Source: Vicia villosa
Taxonomy: Eukaryota > Streptophyta > Magnoliopsida > Fabales > Fabaceae
Assembly: GCF_029867415.1 (NCBI RefSeq)
Contig: NC_081183.1
Span: 14,876,404-14,940,403, forward strand
DNA length: 64,000 nt
Direction: 5' to 3'
In this document: positions 49,519 through 62,058 of the stretch, piece after piece
How positions within the stretch are numbered: the stretch's first letter is position 1
How the letters are laid out: the number at the start of each line of letters is the position of its first letter
Made by a program: the position numbers and the translations under genes
The notes under the pieces: generated by a model
The model's input: the letters and a program-made list of their open reading frames with translations, nothing else
Databases searched by the model: none
Told to the model about the DNA's origin: nothing

Positions 49519-50852
49519 ATTTAATTTTATAAATATTTTATGAGATTAGATGGATCATCAAGATGAAAAAAATTATTTATTTGAAGATTGATCACATAAT
49601 AATTTTATGACTTTTATCAATATTTTATTTACACTTTAATATATTTCTGAGTATTTAAAATATTAAATATTTTATTTGTGATTATCTATATTGTTCATGA
49701 ATTGACAAAAAAAATTCTTCTAAGTTTGTAATTTATCCTATTGTATTTTCTTTTATATTAAGTTTTAAATCATTCACTTTATTTTATTTTTTTGTATATT
49801 CATTTTTGTTCTGGACTGGGCCAAGATTCGGCCCAATCTACTTTCGGCCCACCTAACCTTGGGAGTCCAAACCATCCTGTGACCCACGAAGAGCAAACAA
49901 CGCTCGTCTTACCCGTACCCGGCATAAGCGCTCCCCGCGAGCTATCCGGCGCCCGGCACAAGCGCTCCCACAAGCACCCTCTCTGCCGAGGACCCTACTT
50001 TTCGTAGGGCTCCTTCACATCCAACCCCCCAAATAATACGGAGTCCACGTGGTCCCTAAAAGACCGCGTCTACCTTAAACTTCGAAGTGGTTGACCAGGA
50101 CGGAAAGCACTCGCGCATCTCCGATATTTCCGCCTAGGAAACCTGGTAGTCTCCTAGTTAGGCTTGGAAATCCAGCCCAGTAGCGAGATCATGGCCCAGC
50201 GCTGGGGGCTATAAATACCCTCTTTCACTAGAGGGTCAGGTATTCAATCTTTTCTAACCTTTAGCTCGTACTTGCACTCCCTTGCTCGTTTTCTTACTTT
50301 GACATCAGAGTACCTTGCAGGTACACCCCCCTTTTACTTCTCAAAGACCCAGTTCCGAGCAGGCCGTGACGATCCTTCTAATCAGGTATGATCAATTTTA
50401 TTAAAAAATTTAAATTATAAATTTTAATAATAACTTATTTTATGTATTTGTTTTGTTAGATGATTCATCACGGTTTAAAAATTGTTATTAGCATATAGTT
50501 TCATTTGTGTCAGAGAGTAATAATCTGAATCAAATATACTCGGTTTATTAACGTTATGGTAAATTATAACGTTTTAGTCTCTCAATATTAAAAAATTTAT
50601 TACCAAAAAAATAATTATGAATTTTTCATATTTGAATATTATATCACTTATATAAGATCATAAGGATAAAAATGTAATTTATTAATAAAACCCCTCCCCT
50701 CCTGAACCAAACATATTTTTAATTAAAATCTCACCCCTCTCTTATTTTGAACCAAACTCTTATCTGATTAAAAAAATTCCTCACCTCCCCTCCCCTCCTC
50801 TTCTCTCCATTAAAATCCCTCATCTCCCCTCCCCATCATTTGAACCAAACAG
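49030..50852. mobile_element. PIF/Harbinger-like MITE 2, split by a solo LTR
   Basis: A second copy of the same family, directly adjacent (start GATCCATTTGGTTGAGGGG, end TTGAACCAAACAGGG). The right part (about 50400-50850) aligns with the right part of MITE 1. A clear TTA repeat is not visible at its outer edges. Confidence 0.65.
49807..50394 (+). mobile_element. Solo LTR
   Basis: 588 bp from TGTTCTGGACTGGGCC to GGTATGATCA, flanked by a 5-bp repeat ATTTT (49802-49806 and 50395-50399). It is much more GC-rich than its surroundings. A TATA box CTATAAATACCC at about 50209 lies in a promoter-like position, followed by CTTGCACTCCC and GACATCAGAGTACCTTGCAG. No internal region or second LTR, so it arose by LTR-LTR recombination. 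Confidence 0.8.
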
Positions 50853-51105
50853 GGAAATATGGGGAGTGGAATAGAGTGAGTGGAGAATTATGGGGAGTTG
50901 GTGAGATTATTAAAAACAGGGTCATGCTAAGGAGTGCCCTGGAGGCACTCTTTAGGTTTTGATTTCGAATAGAGGAGAAAGAGATAATAATGCCAGTACA
51001 TGACAATTTGGTGAAAAATAAGAGGTGGATAAAAGTGAGGCAACCCTAGCAAAGAAGAGAAAAAGGAGAGCTTCCATTGTTAAAACTTAAAGATTTCGGT
51101 AAAAT

Positions 51106-52099
51106 TGAGATAAGGGAGGAGATTTATTTTACAAAAGAGTATGTTTGCTGTAAGATAGTTGGATTGATCTTGAACCCCGATACTTATCTGTCTCTATGAG
51201 GTTATCTCATAGCATAGTAAAATTTTGGCTATAAAATCCTGAGGCAATGAAGCGAGGATCATATTGTTATTATTGAAACGAACTAACTATTTGGGCATAT
51301 TTATGTTTTCCAATTGATCATGATATTGTTGATTATCGTTGATCTGATTCGTAAAATTTTGAATAGGTATCCCTTAACCCCTTTTTGAATTGTTTGATCT
51401 TTGGTACGAAAAACACATGATGATTGTGGTGATTTGTGTTAATATGTGTGACATTTGTGTTGTTTCAGTGTGCTATTATGTGGTATTTAACAATGTGATG
51501 AACTGATGTAAGTGGGATGTTGAACTTATGAAGGTGGGGTATTGGGGCTGAAAATCGCATGAAAATACATAAAACTGCAGATAGACACAGAAGCGGGACT
51601 GACCGCCTTATTTCTTGTGTAACTTGAGTTTTGTAATTCCGTTTGAGGTGCGGTCAGTTTAGTTAGAAATCTAATGTGATAATTTTCTTTTGAAGATGGA
51701 AATTGGGTCTGGGAGTGAAACAACAATAGCAGTTATTTAGTTTTTATACTATAAGCGTAGTCAAATTTTAGTCATGTCTTGGTTGTCTTGTTTTAGGCAT
51801 AGCTTGAGTTGCGTTAGTTCTTTAAGAGTAAATCAAATATCATAGGAAAATAGATATTCTAAGATGGGATTAATCATGTTTCATAAAGGTGATTAATTAT
51901 GTTGCATTCCCAATATGGGATTCTTGTTGTCCATGGAGGCGATCGAAAATAATAAATCCCCATAAAGGAGATTTTTGTCGCCTTAGAAGAGGCTATTGAA
52001 ATAGATGTCTTAAGACTAAGGAAAAACAACATAACAATTAACAATAAAGGCAATTAATATAAAGGCTTCCACAAGGGATGTTGTTGTTTGAAATAAGTA
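51106..52099. other. Intergenic, no gene seen
   Basis: Mixed composition with short frames only; nothing recognised. It begins at the end of duplicated unit 2. Confidence 0.45.
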
Positions 52100-53330
52100 C
52101 AAAAGCCCTATGAGGGGTAAAGAGAATTACAACCAAAATAAAAAAGGAAGGAGGAATCAGTCTTCGTCCACCAGCTCCCCATCCAGAACCACCTTAAAAA
52201 AATCCATGGGGCTCAAATCTAGATGGGGATACAAGAAGGCTATCCACCTTCTCAAAGTGATAAACGGAGGCTGCCACAACGTTGTCCATATGTTGCGAGA
52301 CCCGCTCCTTTATGCTTTCAATAGTACTCTGAGCTTCCTCGAGCGACTTCTTCAAGCCCTTCACTTCTTCGTGTTGAACAAGGGTCTGAGTGACCACTCC
52401 TTCGAAAAACATCTTCAGGTCATCCTTTCTCACCTTCGTCTACTTTAATGTCATCCCACATTTTCGAGTACGCTTATTCAGAATGACAGTACCTAACAGC
52501 ATTCTCCATAGGGTGCCAGAGTGTTTCTCTTTTAACGTTTTCCCCACCAAGAAACACCTCATAAGCTAGACCTCTAACAAGGTAGACAGTTAGATGTGAG
52601 ACAAAACAAAAAGCATCTGATAATCACTTGGAAAATTCACAGGGAAGGAAAAGAAATGATCGGCAAAGTCCACGACATTAATGGCATGGTTGTTCCACAA
52701 AGAAGATTCAGAGGGAATCAGAGTGTCCACTAATTTATCTACCTCAGGCCTCGCCTTTTGGTTTCTTGTTGGCCTAGAAGAATTCTCTTTCCTCCTAAGA
52801 GCCTTAGGAGGGAGAGTTTTGGCCGCCCATTAGGTTTTATCTTGTGTCGCTCCCCGAGCGCCAACAACATCGCGATCAAGAGATAACGTTGCTCGTGTTG
52901 AGTCGTCTGCATCTTTAGCAGACGCTGGCACCATAATCATCTTGTCTGCAGCTGATGACAGACCATCAAAATACGTCCACACGGCAGAATAAAAAATATA
53001 TATTTATTCGTACCTAAGTACTCTTCCACTTCGTTGGCGTCTTCGTAGGCCCAATTGATCAGAGTGTTGGACTCCAGTGGGCGAAAGCACTCCAAAACTT
53101 GAATCGCTTCACGATCCAGAGAAAAAAGGACAAATGAATTCACCCTCGTAGTGAATTTAGGATCAGAAGTCCGAGATATAAGAAACATAGGCTCGCCTAC
53201 CTCTCCTACAATAACATGAGAAGTATTTTCATGTCTTCTTATTCGAACGAACTTGTCTTTCCAATCTTCATAAGTACTAACGAATAGACTAATATAACGT
53301 TGTTTTAAGACATAAGAAATCAAACTGATC
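52100..53330 (-). pseudogene. Gag-like retroelement pseudogene (gypsy-type transposon domain)
   Basis: The minus strand reads YEDWKDKFVRIRRHENTSHV, VGEPMFLISRTSDPKFTTRV and ECFRPLESNTLINWAYEDAN at about 53010-53290, matching a domain I know from legume genes labelled putative gypsy-type transposon. Downstream, after a donor-like site, broken frames give a charged linker and then a coiled-coil piece (EEVKGLKKSLEEAQSTIESI, about 52194-52433). No protease or polymerase follows, and stops split it. It lies head to head with the oxidoreductase gene. Confidence 0.55.
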
Positions 53331-53616
53331 TTTTTTAAAATTAAGAGATCAAAATAAATCTCAAAATAACGATAAAAGAAAGAAAGAAAAAAAAAAAGGA
53401 TAGTTACTATTATCATTTTCAACCAACCCTAATAAATGATGTAGATGTAGTACTAAATTAATTATTCCAATAAATGAATTAGTCCCTCTTTTCCAAAATT
53501 GAATTACATGCAATTTACCATTTATGTATCCCATAACAAAAACATCAAAATCTAGAAATCATTTCATAGGTGAAAATCACAAGTGTCATTGAAGCCAGAA
53601 ACTTGAAGAGACAGTG

Positions 53617-55933
53617 ATGGGAGAAACATTCGACATCATAATCCTAGGAGCATCAGGTTTCACAGGAAAACATGTTCTCAAACAAGCTCTCAAATTCCTC
53701 AACAAAAACAACAACCTCAATTTCAACTCCATAGCCATAGCTGGTCGAAACCCATCAAAACTAACCCAAACCCTCAATTGGGCGACCCGACCCGACCCAC
53801 CACCTTCAATTCCCATCCTCGTCGCCGACACATCCGACCCACTTTCCCTCCGTTCACTCTGCCACAAAACCCGTCTCATACTCAACTGCGTCGGTCCCTT
53901 CCGCCTTCACGGCGAGCCCGTCGCGGCGGCGTGCGTCGAAACGGGTTGTGATTACTTGGATATAACGGGCGAGGCTGAGTTTATGGATCGGGTCGAAAAT
54001 GGGTATCATGAAAAAGGTGTAAAGAGTGGTGCTTTGATTGTTCCGGCTTGTGGGTTTGACTGTGTTCCTGCTGAGATTGGTTTGTTGTTTCATTTGAAGG
54101 AATGGGTTGGTGAGTGTTTGCCGAATAGGGTTGAGGCTTTTTTGAAGGTTGAGTCGGAGAAGAAGGTTGTTGGTAATTTTGGTACTTTTGAATCTGCTGT
54201 TTTAGCTATTGCTGATTTGAAGGAGATGAAACAAAGAAGGGATGCACAAGTAATCAAAAGAGCAAAACCTGTGGTATGGAAATTATTATTATATATCATA
54301 ATAGCACACTTAGAGTAGTGATTTAGGTAACAATTTACATTTCTGATTGAAGGCGTGTCGAATACTTTCACACTTACTACTAATAGAGAAGCTGGTTTTG
54401 TTTTGTGTTGAGGTGTTAGTGTCGGTGTTTCATAGGTAGTAACCGAGTGTTGAGGTGTTAGTGTCGGTGTTTCATAGTAACTGAATGTTGAGGTGTTAGT
54501 GTCGGTGTTTCATAATTAGTAACTGAGTGTTGAGGTGTTAGTGTCGGTGTTTCATATATAGTAATTGAGGTTTACTTAATTGATTTAGGTGTGGTATTTG
54601 GTGTTTCATAAGTAGTAACTAGGGGTGGCATTGGTACGGTTCGTCGGACATGTCCGGTTTGCATGTACTTTTTTTGCGGACATGTCCGGTTTGCATGTAC
54701 TTTTTTTGCAGGGCGGGAGAAGGTTTTAGATCTGCATCCTCTAATGTTTCTACCTCGTATTTTTGCGGGTTTTTGCCGACGCGGGCATTAATATAAATGC
54801 TTGCATTTTAGTTTTAAAAGATGCAACGCTCACGAGCTCGCCCCGCCCTGCCCTCATTTTTTTGCGGGACATACTAAAGTTTTAGACCCACACCGTTCCA
54901 CCTCATTCCGCTTTTTTTTTTTTGCGGACTTTTGCCGGACGGATTTAAATGAGCATGCCCATTTGCCACTTTACTTAGCAGACTTTGAACAAACCCTTTT
55001 ACGCTGCAATCCGTGATTCACAACTTTGTTTTACAGAAAATAGCGCCTATGGTGGTGATGGTTGTATCATAGCAGACTTTGAACAAACCATTTTCTGCTA
55101 CATTTGACAACTTTGTTTTACACAAACTAATGTAATCTTGTGTGGTTGACCTTGTGTTAATCTGTTTCTCCTTTTAACATATTTACTTCATCATATACTC
55201 TGAAATTTCACCAATCTTAATTAATCATGCATGTTTGTAGATTCCAGGTCCTCATCCTAAAGGAAAAACAATAGAACACCAGAAGAAAATTGGCTTATGG
55301 GGAATAACACTACCTTCGGCAGACGCAACCTGTGTCGGAAAAACATTTTCGGTTCTAACAGAAAACCCTGACGGTCTCCCTGGATTAAACGAGAGTCTCA
55401 AAACGGTCGAGAAAAGGAAAGTCTTCTGGTCATCTATGAAACCGGTACATTTTGGTGTGAAGTTAGGCTCAAAATCTTTGCTAGGAATTTTCGGGTACAT
55501 CGCGTTTGGTATAATCCTAGGTATTTTCGGAAGCACGAGTTTTGGAAGACGTCTTCTTTTGAAATATCCTTCAATCTTTAGCTTAGGTGGTTTCAGCAAG
55601 AACGGTCCTTCTGAAGAGGAAATCGAAAGTTGTTCATTCAAGATGTGGTTTGTTGGACATGGTTTTAGCAGCAATGAGAAACTTGCTGCAAACGGAAACT
55701 CAAAACCTGACATGGAAGTTATAACGAGAATAACCGGACCCGAATTGGGTTATGTAACGACGCCGATTATTATGATTCAGTGCGCTCTTATTGTTCTTAG
55801 TCAAAGGAATAATCTACCAAAGGGAGGAGTTTACACTCCCGGCATTGTGTTTGGTTCGACGGATTTGCAAGAAAGACTCCAACAAAATGGAATATCTTTC
55901 GATGTTGTTTCGAAAAGTAAGTTATCTTCTTGA
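53617..55933 (+). CDS. Saccharopine dehydrogenase-like oxidoreductase
   Basis: Two exons, 53617-54273 and 55241-55933, with a GTATGG donor and a TTTGTAG acceptor in phase, give 449 residues. The first ATG is at 53617. The N-terminal Rossmann fold has the dinucleotide motif IILGASGFTGKHV, followed by IAGRNPSKL and LNCVGPFRLHGEPVAAACVE; DYLDITGEAEFMDRV and VPACGFDCVPAEIG complete the conserved core. Exon 2 has a hydrophobic helix (LLGIFGYIAFGIILGIFG) and a C-terminal block with YVTTPIIMIQCALIVL and GGVYTPGIVFG. The family (animal SCCPDH; Arabidopsis At5g39410 as I recall) is named from fold similarity; a true saccharopine dehydrogenase role is not established. The hydrophobic helix suggests membrane association. 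Confidence 0.93.
54405..54575. repeat. Minisatellite in the oxidoreductase intron
   Basis: Four copies of GTTGAGGTGTTAGTGTCGGT plus GTTTCATA and a variable AGTAACTGA spacer, about 45-55 bases each. Confidence 0.88.
54622..54975. mobile_element. Possible small hAT-type element in the intron
   Basis: It opens with TAGGGGTGGCATTGG and closes near TTTGCCACTTTA, a hAT-like pair, with GCGGG-rich inner motifs and an internal 32-base tandem copy (CGGACATGTCCGGTTTGCAT onward, about 54645-54710). The target duplication is not clean. A phrase AGCAGACTTTGAACAAACC occurs on its right side and again near 55072. Confidence 0.45.
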
Positions 55934-56271
55934 ATTGGTGTGGCTCATTGTTTGGTTGAAGAGAATAAAAATGAGATTGTGCCTTTTGAGAAACTGGTTT
56001 GTAATCAAGTTGGAGAGAAAATGTTGTAACAATATATGTTCTTGTGGAACTTGTATCAGTTTATATGACAGCAAGGTTTGTTTGGAAGTTTAAATTGAAA
56101 TGAAATGGAGTTGAGCGGAAAAGATATTTCATTGTAATATTTAATAGCTTATAGCCTTATACAATTTCTACTAATTTTTTTCTATGGTCATTTTCACTCA
56201 CTATGTAATTGGTGCACATTTTAAAATATTTATTTATTTACCATAAATATTTATTTCTATGATAAGTTATA

Positions 56272-56548
56272 CTCCATCTTCCCTCTGTCCTAAAATGGAT
56301 GTCACATTTAGAAAATAAATTTGTCTTAAAAAATTTGTCACTTTACATTACCAATTCAATTTTATATTTAATTTTTTAATTATACCCTCTAATAAATACT
56401 CTTAGTTTATTGTTTTTTCACTTAATATTAATATACACCAATAGTTAATAAGGATAATTTGGTAAAGTCACTATTCTCTTTTATTTGTTACTGTTTTTTA
56501 ATCTGTGTGAAGTGGGTCATTGCGACAAATAATTTGGGACGGAGGGAG
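56272..56548. mobile_element. Stowaway MITE
   Basis: The right end reads GGGACGGAGGGAG followed by TA; the left end is CTCCATCTTCCCTCTGTCC preceded by TA, a slightly expanded form of the CTCCCTCCGTCCC consensus. About 277 bp, no frame. It lies 340 bases past the oxidoreductase stop; the bases between are probably 3' untranslated and AT-rich DNA. Confidence 0.85.
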
Positions 56549-56899
56549 TATTTGTTTGCAATGATTTTTTTTATTGGAGTTGTTTAAAAAATTGTATATT
56601 GATTCTCATATTGACAAAATCACTTTATGATTGAGGAATCACAATATTTTTCACACTCAGTTAAAAGAAATTTGACATTGTTTAATAAAGTTACATCATA
56701 AGCCCATTTATAAATCAATTCAACATTAAATTATACACATTTGTCATTCAATAATAAGTTCAAAATAAAAGAACTACTGTGTGTATATATATATATATAT
56801 ATATATGTGCCAAAAAGTCAAATATAAAATTTCACTATGTCATAATCAATCTAAGTACAAACTATTATACAAAATATACAAAATAAAATCTCACTACTA

Positions 56900-59134
56900 T
56901 TATCTAACATCTTGTTCCTTCTTTGTCGCTGGTACTGCAACGCATGTCATGCCTATATTAAGATGGCAAGTAGAGTGACCATCTGAGGAGTGTCTTCCAA
57001 AAACACGCCCCTAGTCGTAGCCTCTCTTCCAAAAGCTTGGTAACACATCAACGGAATGGTCCACACTCGTCTGCTTCTCCTCTAAGATCTACTAATGAGC
57101 TGATTTCAAGGGATCTTCCTCTGCATCTAGTGTCACGTAAGGATATGATACTCTATAAAACCATTGGATGTAGTTGTATATCATACTCCATAGACGAGAA
57201 GATGGTACACGACTTACATTCTCTAGTACCATATGATCAAAGTACGATGCAAAAATCTTATCAACATTCATGCAGAGGACGGTGGCAGGAGCATCAACGG
57301 TGGAATGCCTGGGTATTACCCTGGATATACCCAAACTGTCATAGAAATCGCTTAGGTAGATAGGGTGCGTAAGTCGAGACTCGCAGGCCTGCCGTAAAAG
57401 TACAATGATAACACCTCCAAGGGACGTGTCTCGCAGTGATCGGTGTACGATATCTGACACGATGCAATCAAGAGAAATTCATAACGACTCATTCGCCTGA
57501 TTCTCTCTTAGCAGGATGATTGAGCATGCACGAGCCAAAACCTCAAAGTGGTCTTCCACATATGTCCTGTCATGCAGACATGAAAAATATTGGTGGATAC
57601 ATGTCTGGAAATGATTAAAATGAAATAATAGTAACAAAATAGTGTAGCATATGTATTATGACATTAATATCAGCAAAGGTGCAAAAAATTAACGTAAATA
57701 GGTAGTTGTTTTAAGTCAGTTATCAAGTCTTCCATATACTACCTTCAGCTAGTTTGGAGTAGTTGTACACATATGTCCTGTCGTGCAGACATGGAAAATA
57801 TTGGTGGATACATGTCTGAAAATTATTAAAATGAAATAATAGTAACAAAATAGTGTAGCATATGTATTATGACATTAATATCAACAAAGGTGCAAAAATT
57901 AACGTAAATAGGTAGTTGTTTTAAGCCAATTATCAAGTCTTCCATATACTACCTTCAGCTAGTTTGGAGTAGTTGTACACATATGTCTTGTCGTGAAGAC
58001 ATGGAAAATATTGGTGGATACATGTCTGGAAATAATTAAAATAAAATAATAGTAACAAAATAGTGTAGCATATGTATTATGACATTAATATCAGTAAAGG
58101 TGCAAAAAATTAACGCAAATAGGTAGTTGTTTTAAGCCAATTATCAAATCTTCCATATATTACCTTCATCTAGTTTGGAGTAGTTGTACACCGAACAAGA
58201 AACTCTCTATTTATACTCGTGGATCCTCTCCAAGTCAATGAAATACCTAAGGTGGATAATATCGACATAGATCACACTATTATCCATAAAAACGGGCGTG
58301 TCAACCAAAATCAAGAAGTATGACCTTAATGCACATGTTATGTGGTATACATCCAGTGTATCATCACCATCGGCGTCCATAGTTGAAGCCATGTGGTGTT
58401 CATACAGATCCACTAAGAATGAAAACCTATCATGTCGTCCTCTGGTGTCATTTAACTCTTGCCGAGCTTTTGCCAAATAAGTCATCGTCATGTCTAATGT
58501 CTCAGGTCTGCTAGGTTATGGATTAATTTAAAAAATTCTCCTGGATCGGAAGATCAAGGAGGCATGAGACATCTTCAAGAATGATAGACATATCACTGAT
58601 TGAAAGATGAAATGACGTGTATGTCATCTCTCCATAAAATAAGATAATAAACCATGGTTAATATAGCCATAGCCATTCGTGCATAGAATATGCAACCCAT
58701 ATAAATGCGTGAATAATTGAAACCATGGCTCCCCAAGCTACTCCAACATTGCTACTTTCCGATTGTGGCTTATACATTTTAATGTATCATGGTACTGCAA
58801 AAAAATAAACGCATCATTAGAAAGTTCAAATATTATAACATAAATTTTTAAAAGAGTAATTAAAATATTTATACTACTTCTTCGTCTCATACGTGCCTAG
58901 CAACATGGTCTAAAGAGGAAGCATTGAAAGGTCTGAGAGGCATTCTGAGAAACTCTTTGGGGCATCTGGGGCAGCAAGGACTTCTAAGGCAGCAACGGAC
59001 GCGTGAATCTGAAAAAACGATGTTGGAAACACATGAATCCATGAAGACGATTCGTTACCAATGAAAGAAGTCTCTCCAACTACAGATCGTGAGGGTCTAG
59101 CTTTCTCCCTGTGAATAGAAACATGTTTGGACAC
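56900..59134 (-). pseudogene. MAIN-like / PMD pseudogene with repeated exon
   Basis: Minus-strand exons in order: an N-terminal piece (KHVSIHREKARPSRSVVGET, about 58960-59134), then DHVARHV with a stop in place of the family Trp (about 58880-58910). A further exon (about 58520-58780) has GLLSYFMERW, then in another frame TSFHLSISDMSIILEDVSCL. Next come YLAKARQELNDTRGRHDRFS and LRSYFLILVDTPVFMDNSVI (58207-58491), then the C-terminal part SLGGVIIVLLRQACESRLTH, LGISRVIPRHSTVDAPATVL, WFYRVSYPYVTLDAEEDPLK (57092-57460). All match PMD block order. Frameshifts and stops make it a pseudogene. It is a different copy from those at 3.5 kb and 42 kb. Confidence 0.75.
57561..58190. repeat. Threefold 210-bp tandem duplication in the PMD pseudogene
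   Basis: The phrase ATATGTCCTGTCGTGCAGAC begins copies at about 57560, 57771 and 57981; each copy then carries GGTGGATACATGTCTGGAAA and ends TAGTTTGGAGTAGTTGTACA. The copies differ by only a few bases. The unit spans part of an exon (reading ..CIHQYFPCLHDR on the minus strand) and the adjoining intron. Confidence 0.9.
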
Positions 59135-60249
59135 TTTATATGTCTTAATCTTTATTGGTTGTTAAACATTTTTTCCTGCAATCAAACAAGCACATCAAGG
59201 AGATGTCAAAATATGAAAATAAAAATAAGTCAAACCAAAAATCATATAAAAGGCTATTCTAAATTTCAATCTCCAGAATAAGGGTCTGGATAATTCAGAT
59301 TGCATTGAGACAAACATGTGAAACAAAGAATATAGCATGCGAACTCAAAGCTCTATAGCTCAGAAATTCAATGCAAGGATGTTCATGACAAACACAAATT
59401 TAAGTCTAAAGTATCATACTTATAATCTATTTAGATAATGCATGCATGTAAATCAAAATGGAAAAAGAATGATAAACTTACCAATGTGATGAATATGAGC
59501 TTCATGTAAGTGCAATATAGTGGAGTAAACACGTGATAAGTTTCAATGCAATTGATAAAAGCTATGAGAAGGTTTAAAAATGAGGAGAACAGACTCTATA
59601 AACACATATTACGAGTAGCTCTTCGTATTCTTTGTTTGTGCTCTTTTGCAGAAATAAAAATGGGAAAGAAGAGGAAAAGATGTGAGTTTAGTTAAACAGA
59701 GGTGTCTAGATTCCAATCTCCATAAAAATGTGAAATTTGGAATCCTTAATAATTTTAAATTGTGTGATCCTTAGGTTGGTCATGGGTGTGATGTGTTAGG
59801 CGCGTATGGATTCCAATCTTTGTAATTTACTATTAGGATTCAAATCTCTATATTTTTTAATATCTAACTTTGACGTGTTTCAGAGATGATTTATTGTGTA
59901 TTAAGTGCGTTCGAATTTTAAAATTTAGATTTGAGAGTTACTTTTAAAATTTTGTTAGGATGTGAGTAATGCATGGAGTGTAATGAGTAATGCTCTAATT
60001 TGTGATAGAAAAAACAACCAATGTGTTCTCATATATGAGTTGTATGATAATGATTAATAATACAATCTCTAAAGTGAATTTTAACTAGTTAAATTTTACA
60101 TAAAACTCACTAATTTGTCATAGGATTACATGATTTAGTATGATTCATATGAACTTCAATTTGAGATGTAATTCTTACGACAAAATGATGAAGTTATAAA
60201 GAGATCATCAAAATAAAGATAAGCATTAGAATGAATTATATTTATGTTT
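59135..60249. other. Intergenic, no gene seen
   Basis: Upstream of the PMD pseudogene; AT-rich, short frames only, no element ends recognised. Confidence 0.45.
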
Positions 60250-61421
60250 GGAAGGTTTGTCATGAAAGTGCTTTATCTACTACGATGTGTGATGGAACAA
60301 TATTAGATGGATCAACGAGATTTGCACTTAATTTTTATTGATTTGGAAAAGGCATATAATAGAGTGTCTAGAGAGATTTTGTGAAAAAAGCTAGAGAAGA
60401 AAAATGCTAGGATTGCCTATATTCGTATTTCCCAACATATGTATGAAGGAATAACGACTAGTGTGCGGATACAGGGTGGAGAGACTGAAGATATTCCATT
60501 GCAATACAATTGATCCAAAGTTTAACCATAATCTCTTATCTTTTTACTTTAATGTTGTATGTCGCATAACATATCCAGGAGATAATACTAAGATGTATGC
60601 TTTTTTTAGATGATATAGTCATACTTACAAAGTTGAAGAAAAATTTAATGAGACTTGAAGACGAATTTTAGAAACGCATGACTTTTGCCAAAGCAGAAGT
60701 AAAACAGATATATGAAATGCAAGTACAACAAAAGGAGAGGAGTCTCTAACTTAGATGTTAAAGTTAGAGATCATATAAAGGGTGTAAACCATCAAATTCA
60801 AGCTAAGTGAAAAAATATAAGGAAGTGCAAACCATCGAATTCAAACTAGATGGTTGAAATGGAGGAGGTCTTAAGGAATTTTATGTAACACAAGCATACG
60901 ACTCGAGCTGAAAGGAAAATTTTATCAAATAGAAGTAAGATCTGCAATGTTGTACGAGACAGAATGTTAAACGGTTAAAAGTCAACACGAAAATAAAGTA
61001 AGTGCAGAAAAGATGAGAAGGTTGTGTTGAAAGTGTGAAAGACTAGACGGGATAATAGTATAAATGACCATATTGGAGAATGTTACGATAAGATCTATAG
61101 AACAAAAGATGGTAAATAATAGGTAATTTAGGCATGTAAAGAGATGATCTGTAGATAATGTTATAAGGAGGATTAATCAGATGAAGAGTATCAAATAACT
61201 AGATGTAAAGGAAAACCTAAAAAAAAAAGTATATATATAATATATTGAATAGATGGAGAGTATAAATAACTAGATGTAAAAACAGTATGACATAATTTGA
61301 TCTATATAATCGACTTCGCTGGTATGACATAATTTGATTTATATAATCAACTTCGCTGGTATGATAGAATTTGATATATATTATCAACCCAATTTAGTGA
61401 GATAAGATTTGATTGTCATTG
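60250..61421 (+). pseudogene. Decayed RTE-type LINE
   Basis: Broken plus-strand frames follow a plant RTE-clade reverse transcriptase. DLHLIFIDLEKAYNRVSREI appears at about 60320-60380, then ARIAYIRISQHMYEGITTSV and RIQGGETEDIP. A later piece CCTRQNVKRLKVNTKIK stands where the family usually has a TECW-like block. The 3' end has three copies of a 43-base unit with TATGACATAATTTGATYTAT (about 61265-61390), then CAACCCAATTTAGTGAGATA at 61385, a decayed form of the usual RTE tail. Many stops; inactive. Confidence 0.7.
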
Positions 61422-62058
61422 CATTATCTCTTTTCAATCTTATACCCACCAAGTCAGTCATACATTTAGGGCATCTAGTTTTATCATTAGCGAGCAAAAC
61501 TTGAAGGTGGTTTATGTTTCAGTATCTACATGTTAGCAGAAGCAGAATATGCTTAGTTGTATTAAAATTAGATTCATATTGGTAATTGTCTTGTTTGACT
61601 ATTGCACTGTTGAATAAAGTGGTGTAGACTTGTAAGTCTATGTTTTTCATTAATTATAGAATAATCAATATTTAATTTGAAAAAATAAAACCATACAAGT
61701 TATAAAATCAATGAAAAGCTTCTGATTTCTCAAATTTGACTTAGGACCAAAAAGACATTAATAAATTCAATTCTCCACTGCCATTACAACAAAAAGCTAA
61801 TCAATATCAAATCTACAAAAGCATTTGAGAGCATTAGTCAAGATGTGCTAAAGAAAAGCAATGGGCTGATTGTATCATAGAATCCAATCTCATGACTTCT
61901 ATACATTAACCGTTTCAAATATCCTTACAGCTTTGAATATCTAATCATTACTTTAAAATTTTTTTAAAAAAATGAATAAGATTAAATTGATTTAAGTTCC
62001 ACACCTAATAACTTTATGTGCAAGGTAGATATCCAAGTTTGGCAACTGATATTTTTTT
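61422..62058. other. Intergenic and 3' region of the E4 gene
   Basis: No gene seen; the part next to 62058 should hold the 3' untranslated region of the E4 gene. Confidence 0.45.

Larger units (their letters stand above)
41616..51105. repeat. Tandem segmental duplication, unit 2
   Basis: Starts straight after unit 1 with TACTTTGAAAAATACTTATA and ends near 51105 with CCATTGTTAAAACTTAAAG. Shared blocks are 41616-41694 with 44070-44130, 44308-44719, 45892-48235, and 50852-51105. Unit-2-only insertions are the MAIN-like MULE, the SINE, the element at 46413, a MITE, two Harbinger-like elements and a solo LTR. Confidence 0.75.

Noticed and set aside
52110..52448. 112-residue plus-strand frame
   Set aside because: The opposite strand carries the coiled-coil piece of the gag-like pseudogene; the plus frame has no support.
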